A stretch of DNA of 58,925 bases from JBAZAX01 sp964568625 (GCA_964568625.1 CAZMQG010000009.1:1-58925), one strand, 5' to 3'; counted from the stretch's first letter, positions 35,461 to 44,797 are shown. Numbers and translations are program-made. The notes: generated from the letters alone by a model not told the origin.

Positions 35461-36894
35461 TTAGAATGTCAAATCAATGTAAGCCATCTCGGTTGTGGTT
35501 TTAAATACTCTTGCGCCACTAATGTGTGCCTGAATTGCACAACCAAGCGACAGTTGATTGATTATTTTATAGCTCAATCCTGCATTAAATTTTTGATCTT
35601 TCCAAATGGTTTGATTAAGATATTCTGATGCCATATTTTCAAATGCATCTTTTCTTGATATAGAATTCACGCCGCTTGAAGGCTCTTTAACGGTAATATC
35701 ATCTTTTTCGTGATATGTGTAAACGTAATCAAAGTAAAAAGATAAGTCATACATAAAATTTTCTGCTTTGAATGATGCATTAAAATACCAAGTTGTTCCC
35801 GGATCTACTTCAACTTTTGTTGACCAAGGATAAAAACCTTCTTGGTAAATATTTGTAGGAAGTCTGAAAACTGTATATTCATGCGAATCGGCAACAAGAG
35901 CTCCACCTCCGACACTTAACTGAATCGTTCCTGGGAAATCAAAATTCAATGATCCTTCAGCCGTTAGACAATAATGACCATTATTACCGGATGGAAGAGA
36001 GTAAAATTTCCCATGATCTTTTTCTTCACCGGTTGGCAACCATCCCCCAATTGAAAAATATGGAGCAACCGTTACAACAGTTTCACTGCCATCTTTAAAA
36101 TCAAATGGCGCCTGAAAATAAAGTTCTATATGAGTATCTTCAAATGTAGTCCTGTGATCCTCTTTTATATCAAGAGAAATATCTTTGAATATGCCGGCAC
36201 TTGCAGGATCTGATAAAAGAGCATTATAAAGACCATTAGCAACCACATTTGTTGAATTTTTTTGATAAGTTGAATCAAAAAGAGCATGACTTCCTGTGGA
36301 TTTATAATCCAAATCAACAATGCCGGACTTTACATTAATACCAAATCCAGAGCCAAACTCAAATGCAATTTTTCCACGTAATCCAAATTTTTCGTAATTA
36401 CATCTCGTGGAATAAAATGAAACCATCTGCTTTAAAAGATAATTCACCGGAGGCTCACTTGCTGAAGTTCCAACTATGGCATCCGGATTGTAATTTGTTA
36501 TCAGTGAATAATCCGTTCCATTAATAATCAAATTCTGTTTTGAGCTATACAGATGTGGATAATTTGCTTTATTAAATGTATCCGGTGTCATTTTGGCAAC
36601 ATCAAAAAATGGAGCCAACATATTCCAATGTCCATTCATCTCATCAAGAGGAACTTTGTGGCCATCACCGTTTCTGGCATAATGCGTCTGTTGATAAAAA
36701 GGAGCAAGCCCAAATTTGAACTGCATCTTATCTCGTTTTTCATAAAATTTGTCCGAGCATTTAAATGAATAAATAACATAAGGATCTTGCTGGCTTAATT
36801 GTGGAGTTGCAAAACATTGATCAAAACTTAAAATTGCCACAATTACATAAAGAGTAACCTGCAACAATTTTTGAAAATGCTTTAAAGGCGCCAT
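35461..36894 (-). CDS. Outer-membrane beta-barrel (porin-like) protein
   Basis: 477 aa from 36894, six bases after AAGGG. Signal peptide (LLQVTLYVIVAILSFDQCFA). The mature protein has alternating aromatic/polar strands (GKIAFEFGSGFGINVKSG; YDLSFYFDYVYTYHEK; SLGCAIQAHIS) and ends in Phe (YIDLTF), the BAM-recognition residue. No named porin family is recognised. Overall design resembles the 46276 gene, so the two may be distant relatives. The divergent photolyase gene starts 115 bases away. Confidence 0.85.
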   Translation of the reverse strand: MAPLKHFQKLLQVTLYVIVAILSFDQCFATPQLSQQDPYVIYSFKCSDKFYEKRDKMQFKFGLAPFYQQTHYARNGDGHKVPLDEMNGHWNMLAPFFDVAKMTPDTFNKANYPHLYSSKQNLIINGTDYSLITNYNPDAIVGTSASEPPVNYLLKQMVSFYSTRCNYEKFGLRGKIAFEFGSGFGINVKSGIVDLDYKSTGSHALFDSTYQKNSTNVVANGLYNALLSDPASAGIFKDISLDIKEDHRTTFEDTHIELYFQAPFDFKDGSETVVTVAPYFSIGGWLPTGEEKDHGKFYSLPSGNNGHYCLTAEGSLNFDFPGTIQLSVGGGALVADSHEYTVFRLPTNIYQEGFYPWSTKVEVDPGTTWYFNASFKAENFMYDLSFYFDYVYTYHEKDDITVKEPSSGVNSISRKDAFENMASEYLNQTIWKDQKFNAGLSYKIINQLSLGCAIQAHISGARVFKTTTEMAYIDLTF

Positions 36895-37008
36895 TAACAA
36901 CCCTTCCATCGCGTTTAATTTTAAAAATACTAATCCAAAATAAAACTAAGTTGTGTTATAACATTATTACAGTTAGGGCGTCAAGAGGATTTGGAAAAAG
37001 GGAAAAGT

Positions 37009-38406
37009 ATGTTTGAAAAATCACTATTTATTTTTCGTCGTGATTTACGACTTGATGATAATATCGGGCTTGTAAGAAGTCTTCAAGAATCAAAAAAAGT
37101 TATACCCGTGTTCATATTTGATCCAAACCAAATAACATCTAAGAATAAATTCAAAAGCAATAATGCATTGCAGTTTATGTTCGACTCTTTACAGGATCTT
37201 GAAAGGCAACTTCAAAAAATAAACGCCAAACTTTATGTTTTTTATGGCAAACCTGAACAAATTATTAACAATTTAATAGCAAAAGAAAAAATAGGTGCCG
37301 TTTTTGTAAATGAAGATTATACGCCATACAGTAAAGCACGTGATTGTAAAATTAAAAAAATATGCAATAAGTTGAACGTTAGTTTCAAAAGTTATACTGA
37401 TCTTATATTAAATGCACCTAATCAAATTTTAAAAAAAGATTTAACCCCGTACACAATTTTCACGCCATTTTTTAAAAAATCCATTCAAAATACTGTTCCA
37501 AAACCAATCAACCTTAGTACCACTAATTTTTATAGAAATGAAATTAAACAGGCCACACAACTGGCAGCAGTTATAAAGAAATTCATGCTCTTATCAAATA
37601 AAGTTGCTACAAAAAATAAAATCGCTTTAACCGGTGGACGTAATAATGCGTTAAAAATTTTACAAAACATAAAAAATTTCAAAAATTATAAAATAGAACA
37701 CGACATTCCAGATCTCAGCGCAACAACAAAACTCTCTGCTCACAATAAATTCGGAACAGTTTCAATAAGAGAAGTTTATCACAAAACAGCTGCTCTTTTA
37801 GGGAAAGATCACCCTTTAATTCGTCAACTTTATTGGCGAGATTTTTTTACTCATATCGCATACAATTTTCCACATATTTTTGGGCATGAATTTAATCAGA
37901 AATATAAAAATATAAAATGGGACTATGACAAAGAAAAATTTCAATCTTGGTGCAATGGAAAAACAGGATTTCCCATCGTCGATGCCGGCATGCGCGAATT
38001 AAATGCAACAGGTTTTATGCAAAACAGAGTACGTATGATAACTGCATCGTTTCTGATTAAAGACCTACACATCGATTGGCGATTGGGCGAAAAATACTTT
38101 GCAACAAAGCTTGTCGATTATGACCCATCGGTAAACAATGGAAACTGGCAATGGGTGGCATCAACAGGCTGCGATGCTCAACCATACTTTAGAATATTCA
38201 ATCCCTGGATTCAGCAAAAAAAATTTGATCCTGAATGTAATTACATAAAAAAATGGATTCCCGAATTAAAAAAAGCAGACCCAAAAGATATTCACGCTCT
38301 ATTTAAACCCAATAAGTTTATAAAAAACTACCCTAGGCCAATCGTTGACCATGGAATTGAAAGTAAAGATGCAATTTCAAGATTTAGGAAAGCAAAAGCT
38401 GCATAA
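37009..38406 (+). CDS. phrB: Deoxyribodipyrimidine photolyase (class I)
   Basis: 465 aa light-driven repair enzyme for cyclobutane pyrimidine dimers. N-terminal antenna domain FIFRRDLRLDDNIGLVRSL; C-terminal FAD domain with LYWRDFFTHIAYNFPHIFG, GFPIVDAGMRELNATGFMQN, RMITASFLIKDLHIDWRLGE and DYDPSVNNGNWQWVASTG, the hallmark blocks of class I photolyases, including FAD-binding Asn and the Trp electron chain. I start at ATG 37009, after AAAAAGGGA, rather than TTG 36991. A photolyase is unexpected in a strictly intracellular organism and suggests an extracellular phase exposed to light. Its stop is two bases from the convergent HDAC-like gene. Confidence 0.95.
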   Translation: MFEKSLFIFRRDLRLDDNIGLVRSLQESKKVIPVFIFDPNQITSKNKFKSNNALQFMFDSLQDLERQLQKINAKLYVFYGKPEQIINNLIAKEKIGAVFVNEDYTPYSKARDCKIKKICNKLNVSFKSYTDLILNAPNQILKKDLTPYTIFTPFFKKSIQNTVPKPINLSTTNFYRNEIKQATQLAAVIKKFMLLSNKVATKNKIALTGGRNNALKILQNIKNFKNYKIEHDIPDLSATTKLSAHNKFGTVSIREVYHKTAALLGKDHPLIRQLYWRDFFTHIAYNFPHIFGHEFNQKYKNIKWDYDKEKFQSWCNGKTGFPIVDAGMRELNATGFMQNRVRMITASFLIKDLHIDWRLGEKYFATKLVDYDPSVNNGNWQWVASTGCDAQPYFRIFNPWIQQKKFDPECNYIKKWIPELKKADPKDIHALFKPNKFIKNYPRPIVDHGIESKDAISRFRKAKAA

Positions 38407-38408
38407 TA

Positions 38409-39473
38409 TCACATCAAATAACAAGTGCGTAAAACACCTTTTTTGCGCAAAATATTTAAGATAGATTTGCCTAAAATTTCAGAGGACTGTTCAGAATACC
38501 CACCTGCAAGTAACATTAATATAGGTTTTTTTAATTGCTCGGCAACGGAAAACACATACTCATCTCGCCGAATTATACCATTTTGTGAAATTTGCATACC
38601 CCCACAATCACCACAAAAAACATCCGCACCCGCAACATAAATTATTAAATCCGGATTACACAATTTAATAGCCTCAACGAGATGGTCTTGCAGTATTTTT
38701 AGATACTCCACATCTTTTATACCCGGCTGAACAGGATATTCGAAATTAATTCTGGCACGTAAACCAATATCTTGCTGAATATCGGTTCTTACTGGCAGCC
38801 GTAGGGGATTATAAATATCAAAAATAAAAACGCCACCATTACTTAAAAAAATTTGTTCATAACCAGTACCCTGGTGAGCATCCAAATCAACAATTAAAAC
38901 TCTTGAGCTGGGATTAGATTCCCAGTATTTTTTAATTGCAATCGCAATGTCTGAAATTACACAAAATCCACCGCCTGAAGATGTTTTTGCATGATGATAT
39001 CCACCTGAAAGATTTATGGCCCAACCGTTACGCAACGCCAACTGACAACCAAGAACAGTTCCTCCGGCAGCCATACAAAATGACCTTAGAACTTTATTTT
39101 CAATAATCGTATCAGCAAGCATTTTAAGTTGTGGAACATCTAAAATTTCCGATAAATACTCTGCTGACCTCAATTGTGATAAATACTGGACTGAATGAAC
39201 AAGCTGCAAATCTGATGTTGTAACAGGAGATGGAACAAAGCAACTTTCTTCATCAAGCCCATTCGTTTTTAAAAAATTGAATATTTTGGCATATTTTTCG
39301 GTATCAAACGGAACATGAAAATCAAGAAAAAGTGCAAAATCACCACATAATTCATCTAATTTTATGTTGTACGCTTCATGATAAATTACCGGAATTTGAG
39401 ATTGAATATGCCCAAAAATAAGCACTCCCAAAAAAAGTACTATTTTTTTTATTATAGTTAAACTCATACTCAT
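38409..39473 (-). CDS. Exported HDAC11-like deacetylase with C-terminal CaaX box (CYLM)
   Basis: 354 aa. Hydrophobic export signal IIKKIVLFLGVLIFGHIQS at the N-terminus. The arginase/HDAC fold has all catalytic residues: His160-His161 in GGYHHAK, Zn ligands Asp198 and His200 in DLDAHQGTG and Asp284 in AGADVF, and catalytic Tyr326 in AGGY. The blocks GGGFCVISDIAIAI and ISQNGIIRRDEYVF match class IV HDAC11-type enzymes (bacterial acetoin/acyl-amine deacetylases are relatives). It ends RTCYLM, a CaaX box with X = Met. HDAC11 is a defatty-acylase in animals; a host-directed deacylase held at host membranes is an attractive inference. GGAG precedes the ATG. Divergent from the ATP-grasp-like gene. 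Confidence 0.88.
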   Translation of the reverse strand: MSMSLTIIKKIVLFLGVLIFGHIQSQIPVIYHEAYNIKLDELCGDFALFLDFHVPFDTEKYAKIFNFLKTNGLDEESCFVPSPVTTSDLQLVHSVQYLSQLRSAEYLSEILDVPQLKMLADTIIENKVLRSFCMAAGGTVLGCQLALRNGWAINLSGGYHHAKTSSGGGFCVISDIAIAIKKYWESNPSSRVLIVDLDAHQGTGYEQIFLSNGGVFIFDIYNPLRLPVRTDIQQDIGLRARINFEYPVQPGIKDVEYLKILQDHLVEAIKLCNPDLIIYVAGADVFCGDCGGMQISQNGIIRRDEYVFSVAEQLKKPILMLLAGGYSEQSSEILGKSILNILRKKGVLRTCYLM

Positions 39474-39585
39474 CGATCAGCTCCATTGAAAACTATTTAA
39501 ACACACAAAACATTCAATTTTATAAAAAATAAGGTTACTTTATATTGAGCCAAACACGCAATTAAAATTTGAGAAAGGATCAAAA

Positions 39586-40779
39586 ATGATTGTTCGAATA
39601 ATAATAATTCTATTTTTTTATGTCTACACAAGTTTTCAATGTAATGCACAATCCAACTACCCCGCAGACATATCTTTTTGTATCGCAGATTTAAAATTTG
39701 ACGGTCAAAATATAAAAATATGTGAGTTTGGACAAGGCTCTCGATCAAGATTTAAAGGTTATGATGCGTTATATGGAAAAGGTAAGGCATGGATCCAATT
39801 TTGGGAATATTTAGCAAAATACAACAAGCCATTCTATATTGTAACACCAGAAAATTATGCTCTTACAAAAAAAAATATCGGATTTAACGTAAATGAACTG
39901 CAAAAATTCGGAGGTCAACTAGTTTCTTCACTCGAAGCACTAGAACATAACCAATATTTTAAAAAAGCCGAACATACTGATTATCATACTGATTATAATA
40001 ATACATCTAGAAATCCCTGCGCAATTTCAAGTTATGATGAAATAGTTGTAACCAACCATTCATCATTCGGTAGAGGCTTTTTCGCAAAATTTAACCTAAC
40101 ACATCCAAATACTTTAATTACAGATCAAGCAGCTGCTTTTTTTGTAAACAGCAAATATGAAACAACTGAGCTATTTAAGCATCCGGATTTACAAAAATAC
40201 CGCCCCAAAAATATTCTGTGTAAATGCATTTATGATAAAAAGTTAGTTAAAAGCATCACGAAAAAACTTAATTGCGAAAAATATGTAATCAAGCCATTAA
40301 ATGCATCACGGGGGAGCGGAATAATAATTGTTGATAGACTGCACCTCGACAAGGAGCTAAAAAAAATTTTAGTCGACAAACAAACATTAAATACCGAAGA
40401 CTCATCATATAAATACTGGATAACAACAAAAGATAAGAATTTTTTGGTCGAAGAATTCGTCTCATCAAAAAATATTCTTTTTGATAACAAACACTATGAC
40501 GCAACAATGCGAGTAATATTCGTATTAAGCCACGATATGGGAAATATCAATATTGACTACTTGGGCGCATATTGGAAACTGCCATCTAGAGCGCTTGAAG
40601 AATATGGAGGATTAACAAAAATGCATAAATCAAATATTAATAAAAACCGAAAAAGTGCAGCTGCCGTTGACCCTCAAGATTTTGAGGCCGTGAAAAAAGA
40701 GCTGACACAAGCCATGGGTAAGGCCTATGCCCTAATGCTGGAGCGAAGAAAGCAGGAGCTGGAAAAATCCTACATGTAA
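39586..40779 (+). CDS. Exported ATP-grasp-like protein
   Basis: 397 aa. Signal peptide (IVRIIIILFFYVYTSFQCNAQS). Residues about 220-340 show ATP-grasp features: CEKYVIKPLNASRGSGIIIV (strand and glycine-rich loop), FLVEEFV (hinge Glu) and HYDATMRVIFVLS (metal-binding region). The closest family (tubulin-tyrosine-ligase-like, YheC/D-like) cannot be told. An ATP-dependent enzyme exported from the cytoplasm makes sense only where ATP is available, such as the host cytosol. AAAGGA ribosome site. It shares a 112-base divergent promoter region with the CaaX deacetylase gene. Confidence 0.72.
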   Translation: MIVRIIIILFFYVYTSFQCNAQSNYPADISFCIADLKFDGQNIKICEFGQGSRSRFKGYDALYGKGKAWIQFWEYLAKYNKPFYIVTPENYALTKKNIGFNVNELQKFGGQLVSSLEALEHNQYFKKAEHTDYHTDYNNTSRNPCAISSYDEIVVTNHSSFGRGFFAKFNLTHPNTLITDQAAAFFVNSKYETTELFKHPDLQKYRPKNILCKCIYDKKLVKSITKKLNCEKYVIKPLNASRGSGIIIVDRLHLDKELKKILVDKQTLNTEDSSYKYWITTKDKNFLVEEFVSSKNILFDNKHYDATMRVIFVLSHDMGNINIDYLGAYWKLPSRALEEYGGLTKMHKSNINKNRKSAAAVDPQDFEAVKKELTQAMGKAYALMLERRKQELEKSYM

Positions 40780-40785
40780 ATATTT

Positions 40786-40814
40786 TTTGCAAATATATTT
40801 AAAACATTTGCAAA
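40786..40814. terminator. Hairpin after the ATP-grasp-like gene
   Basis: TTTGCAAAT (40786-40794) pairs with ATTTGCAAA (40806-40814) around an 11-nt A/T loop. Weak stem, no long T-run; possible terminator or operator before the next operon. Confidence 0.4.
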
Positions 40815-40825
40815 ATGAATTACTA

Positions 40826-40854
40826 TTTGTGTAATCCTAAAAATATAGTATACT
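40826..40854 (+). promoter_or_regulatory. Promoter of the 40916-44708 operon
   Basis: TTTGTG (40826-40831), 17 bp spacer, TATACT (40849-40854), about 60 bases before the GTG start of the first gene. The -35 is weak. Confidence 0.5.
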
Positions 40855-40915
40855 GACTTATATCACGTAAATTTATAACAAAATAACATCTAACCAACAC
40901 CTGAAAGGTACCTTT

Positions 40916-41539
40916 GTGTTAAAAAGATTAGAAGCTTTGATTGAACAAACTGATTTTTTGCTTGAAAAACAAAATGAAGCCTTAGTTGAATCCGAAAAAA
41001 TATTTGGCAGCATGGCAACCGAAGTTGAAGAAAAACTTAAAAGCAAGAGTATTTCCGCTCAAGATCTAAAAAGTTTAAACAATATTCATACAATGATTAA
41101 AGAACATCTTGAAAATGTTGCAGAACAGATGCAAGAAGATATAGATTTTTTGACAGAACAACTTACTGCGCTAAAACATATCGCTGCAATTCCTGATCAG
41201 AAAAAAGCAAAAGAACTTTTGAATATGATGATCGAAGAAGATGAAGAAATTTTAGAAACAGATGAATTCAAAGAAAATGTCACACAAGAAAGTGTTGCAT
41301 CAAAACAAAATCTAATCTCTATTATCGATGATCTAAAATCAGCATTGAACGAAGACAAATTTCGCGATGTCGAGCTTTTCTTGGAAGCTCTTTGCGCAGA
41401 TGAAGAAGAATCTGAAGAAGAATCAGAATGCGGATGTTGCGAATCAAAGTGCGGGTCTAACAAAAAAGGCTGCTGTTCAGGCGTAGATATCTTCAAAGGC
41501 GCATGTGACGATGATTGCGACGACGACTGTTGCAAATAA
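40916..41539 (+). CDS. Coiled-coil protein with Cys/Asp-rich C-terminal tail
   Basis: 207 aa starting at GTG with AAAGGT upstream; no signal peptide. Residues 1-160 are helical and highly charged (coiled coil LEALIEQTDFLLEKQNEAL; EEDEEILETDEFKEN). The last 40 residues hold ten cysteines in CGCC, KCG, GCC and CDDDCC clusters mixed with acidic residues, which looks like a metal-binding or metal-storage tail. No family recognised. It heads an operon with ferredoxin directly downstream (29 bases), which suggests a role in iron-sulphur or metal handling (inference). Confidence 0.72.
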   Translation: MLKRLEALIEQTDFLLEKQNEALVESEKIFGSMATEVEEKLKSKSISAQDLKSLNNIHTMIKEHLENVAEQMQEDIDFLTEQLTALKHIAAIPDQKKAKELLNMMIEEDEEILETDEFKENVTQESVASKQNLISIIDDLKSALNEDKFRDVELFLEALCADEEESEEESECGCCESKCGSNKKGCCSGVDIFKGACDDDCDDDCCK

Positions 41540-41568
41540 ATCTTATAATGACAATTAAGGATAAAATA

Positions 41569-41754
41569 ATGATTAAAAAAGCTTATGTCAGCCCCGGATG
41601 CATATCCTGCGGCACATGTGAATCAATTTGTCCTGAAGTTTTTGAAGTCAATGCAACGGCACATGTTAAACCTGATGCTGATATTAAGAAATATGAAGAT
41701 TTGATCAGAGAAGCGGCTGATATCTGTCCGGTTCAGGCAATTAAAGTAGAATAG
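41569..41754 (+). CDS. Ferredoxin, single [4Fe-4S]
   Basis: 61 aa from ATG 41569, seven bases after AAGGA. CISCGTCESICP at residues 11-22 gives C-x2-C-x2-C plus Cys21, and a distal Cys in DICPVQAI supplies the fourth cluster ligand, with the extra cysteine possibly in a disulphide as in Thermotoga-type ferredoxins. Acidic surface typical of electron carriers. Second gene of the operon. Confidence 0.93.
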   Translation: MIKKAYVSPGCISCGTCESICPEVFEVNATAHVKPDADIKKYEDLIREAADICPVQAIKVE

Positions 41755-41778
41755 TAACTGCAAGAATTAGGAATTTTT

Positions 41779-43416
41779 ATGAGTAATAGTTTTTTTTGGC
41801 AAGATGATTCAAATCATGGCAATATCGAAAATGCCATTTTTAATAAGATACAAAATGATTTTATTAAAAACGGTGATCTTACTTATGCAGGCGAATTATT
41901 AAAAATTGCTTATGAAAAATATCCAAACAACATTGCACTTATACATCAAGATCAGACTCTTACTTATAAAGAGTTCTATTTCAGATCAATTCTTTTTAGC
42001 CGGAAGCTCAAAGCTTCCGGAATCAAACCTCGAGACAAGGTCTTGATTTATTCTGAAAACTCAATTGCTTTTTATATCGCATATTTTGCAATATGGCAGA
42101 TTGGCGCCATTGCAGTTCCCGTGAATATATTTCTTCACGCCAAAGAGCTTTCATACATAATTAAAGACTCTGAACCGGTAACAATCATTTGTTCAAATTT
42201 ACTAAAAAGTAATATTGAAGATTTGGTTACACAGAATTATCTGGATAAAATACCAACAATATTTACCAATCAAGATATTGATTTTACGTCACCGTTCCCT
42301 GAGACTGACCCTGATGGGTCTGAAGCAGAAGAACCTGCATCAGATGCAAAATTACTCGCAAATTTCGAAATAGAACGGCTTGCAACGGACGAACTTTGCT
42401 TGCTACTTTACACATCGGGAACAACAGGAACCCCTAAAGGCGTAATGCTTTCGTCACGCAACATAATGACAAATGCCATTCAAGCTTATTCCAGATTTAA
42501 TATGATGGGACTTAGCGACAAAGAAAGATTTTTTTGTGTTTTACCGTTATTTCACGTTTTTGCACAAAATGCTTGTCTATGGCTTCCTTTAATAACCGGA
42601 TCAACTATTATAATTGTACAAAAAATTGATAGAAAATTAATTTTAGACGGCTTAAAACATCAACCAACATTATTCCTTGGCTTCCCTGCATTATACGGCC
42701 TCTTATGCATGATGAAAACGGCTCCACTTGATTCCGTAAAAGTCTTTGTTTCAGGAGCAGACATGTTGCCTGACAAAATAAGACAAGCATTTGGAATGGT
42801 TTATGGCCGTAAGATATGCGCCGGATATGGGTTGAGTGAAGCATCTCCCATTGTTGCAGTAAATTACTGCAACAACGCAATACCAACACATTTTGTTGGC
42901 AGACCACTGGCCGGAATCGAATGTGACATTCGAGACGAAGATGGAAAATCTTTACCTCGTGGAACGGTTGGTCACTTATGGATACGCGGCGGAAACATTA
43001 TGACAGGATATTACAACTCACCAACTGCCACCGCAAAGGTACTTGTAGACAATTGGCTAAACACAGGAGATCTTGGCTTAGTGGATAATCGCGGATACCT
43101 TGCAATTTCCGGACGCGTAAAAGATATAATCATTCATAAAGGATTTAATATCTATCCGGCAGAAATAGAAAATGTTCTTCTACGCCATCCTGATGTATTC
43201 AAAGCAGCCGTAGTCGGAAAAGAGGATTCAGATTCAGGTCAAATTCCTGTAGCATTTGTAGCTGTTAAAGCAAAAAATACCGGAATTGAGGCCGCACTAA
43301 GAAGTTTATGCTCAAGCAACTTAGCCGCATACAAAGTTCCACGTAAATTTGTATGTGTGGAAGACCTACCAATGAACTCAACCGGAAAAGTTGATAAGAA
43401 GCAATTACGTATATAA
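41779..43416 (+). CDS. Long-chain acyl-CoA synthetase / AMP-dependent ligase
   Basis: 545 aa ANL-superfamily adenylating enzyme. P-loop YTSGTTGTPKG near residue 209; AGYGLSEASPIV near 352; hinge region TGDLGLVDNRGYLAISGRVKD near 433; C-terminal GFNIYPAEIENVLL and the catalytic Lys in NSTGKVDKK near 535. Most similar in pattern to FadD/LcfB-type fatty acid ligases, so it probably activates host or recycled fatty acids for lipid synthesis; substrate not provable from sequence. An extra 35-residue N-terminal helix precedes the core. Lies 24 bases after ferredoxin. Confidence 0.9.
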   Translation: MSNSFFWQDDSNHGNIENAIFNKIQNDFIKNGDLTYAGELLKIAYEKYPNNIALIHQDQTLTYKEFYFRSILFSRKLKASGIKPRDKVLIYSENSIAFYIAYFAIWQIGAIAVPVNIFLHAKELSYIIKDSEPVTIICSNLLKSNIEDLVTQNYLDKIPTIFTNQDIDFTSPFPETDPDGSEAEEPASDAKLLANFEIERLATDELCLLLYTSGTTGTPKGVMLSSRNIMTNAIQAYSRFNMMGLSDKERFFCVLPLFHVFAQNACLWLPLITGSTIIIVQKIDRKLILDGLKHQPTLFLGFPALYGLLCMMKTAPLDSVKVFVSGADMLPDKIRQAFGMVYGRKICAGYGLSEASPIVAVNYCNNAIPTHFVGRPLAGIECDIRDEDGKSLPRGTVGHLWIRGGNIMTGYYNSPTATAKVLVDNWLNTGDLGLVDNRGYLAISGRVKDIIIHKGFNIYPAEIENVLLRHPDVFKAAVVGKEDSDSGQIPVAFVAVKAKNTGIEAALRSLCSSNLAAYKVPRKFVCVEDLPMNSTGKVDKKQLRI

Positions 43417-43439
43417 GTCTGTTTTTAATTTGGAGTTTT

Positions 43440-44708
43440 ATGTCGATTTTATCTTTGTTTGTGCTATTTTTAGTTTCACTATTTTTTGCAGCACTTTTTG
43501 CATTTTTAGAAACAGCATTCACAGCGCTAAGACTTTTTAAACTTAAAGAACTGGAAGTCTCTGTAGCAAAATATAAAACACTGTTTGCCGCCTGGGAAAA
43601 AAATCCTCAGCGAATATTGATTACAATTTTGATTGCAAATAACTTTGCACATGTTTTAACATCCGTACTTATTTCAACAATTATGCAACGTTTTCTTGGC
43701 TCGTTTGGCTTGGCTATCGGTGTAGCACTTGCAACAGCAATAATTCTTGTCTTTGGTGAAATTATTCCAAAAAGTTTTGCCAAAACTCACCACGAAAAAC
43801 TTTTTGCATCTTGCCTATGGCTTATCAATTTTATTTTTAAAATCACATATCCAATTGTTACGGTACTTTTACAAATTTCTGACCACATATTTAAAACAGT
43901 CGGAGGAGCACACATTTTAGAAAAACAGGATATGGTTTCTGAGAAAGAAATTGAGTTTCTAATTGATTACAGTGATGAAAAAGGTTTAATGGAACGTGAA
44001 AAAACAGAAATGTTACAAAACGTTTTTAGTCTTGGACAAACGGTTGTTAAAGAGATAATGAAACCAAAATCCGACATAATTCTTCTTGATGTAAATGCAT
44101 CAACTGAAGAAGCTTCAAACATATTTTATAAATCTAAATATTCAAGAATTCCCGTTTATGAGAATAACTATGACAATATCATTGGAATAGTTTATCAAAA
44201 GGACTTTTTTGAAATGTTGTTTCAAGGCAAAAAAAAGACGCTCAAAGAGCTTGTTCGACCGGTACTTCTGGTTCCGGAGACCCAGAAAATCAATCAACTC
44301 TTAAGCGAACTTTTGAAAATGCGTATGCATATGGCAATTATTGTCGATGAATATGGCAATATTGAAGGATTGGTAACACTTGAGGATATTTTTGAAGAGA
44401 TCATCGGCGACGAGATCACCGACGAGCTTGAGACCGAAAGCACAGACATCGTTCCACTTGAACGCGGAGGATGGCTTGTCAATGCCGGCATAGGACTTGA
44501 AGAATTAGAGGATCTACTCAAAATAAAGTTCTCATCTGAAAATTCGGTAACACTTGGTGGATTTTTGGCTGAAAGCCTACAACATTTACCTCGCAAGGGT
44601 GAACGTGTTGTTTATGAAAACTACTGTTTTCAGGTTCAACAGGCTAGTGCTCGTAGAGTATTTCAGGTTCTTATTTTTGAAAACAAACCCGAAAATATTA
44701 ACTCTTAA
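43440..44708 (+). CDS. CorC/HlyC-type CNNM transporter with CBS domains
   Basis: 422 aa. CNNM (DUF21) membrane domain with about four helices in residues 1-190 (LFLVSLFFAALFAFLETAF; FGEIIPKSFAKTH), then a CBS pair near 210-330 (VKEIMKPKSDIILLDVNAS; MAIIVDEYGNIEGLVTLEDI) and a C-terminal CorC_HlyC domain near 345-415 (GGWLVNAGIGLEELEDLL; SVTLGGFL). The family mediates Mg2+/Co2+ efflux or Na+-coupled Mg2+ transport; older annotations call it hemolysin. Last gene of the operon. Confidence 0.93.
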   Translation: MSILSLFVLFLVSLFFAALFAFLETAFTALRLFKLKELEVSVAKYKTLFAAWEKNPQRILITILIANNFAHVLTSVLISTIMQRFLGSFGLAIGVALATAIILVFGEIIPKSFAKTHHEKLFASCLWLINFIFKITYPIVTVLLQISDHIFKTVGGAHILEKQDMVSEKEIEFLIDYSDEKGLMEREKTEMLQNVFSLGQTVVKEIMKPKSDIILLDVNASTEEASNIFYKSKYSRIPVYENNYDNIIGIVYQKDFFEMLFQGKKKTLKELVRPVLLVPETQKINQLLSELLKMRMHMAIIVDEYGNIEGLVTLEDIFEEIIGDEITDELETESTDIVPLERGGWLVNAGIGLEELEDLLKIKFSSENSVTLGGFLAESLQHLPRKGERVVYENYCFQVQQASARRVFQVLIFENKPENINS

Positions 44709-44726
44709 CGCGTAACTTTTTATTAA

Positions 44727-44788
44727 TTTATGGATTGGCACTCCAAAGTTTATTACATTTTATGGGATTAACACTCCAAAGTTTTAAT
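44727..44788. repeat. Tandem direct repeat of about 31 bp
   Basis: Both units carry TTTATGG, ATT and CACTCCAAAGTTT in the same order with a few differences. The second unit runs into the dispersed palindrome at 44798. Confidence 0.65.
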
Positions 44789-44797
44789 AAATTATAG

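Noticed and set aside
44727..44788. CRISPR or regulatory iteron array from the tandem 31-bp units
   Set aside because: Only two imperfect units without spacers; no replication or regulator gene beside them.
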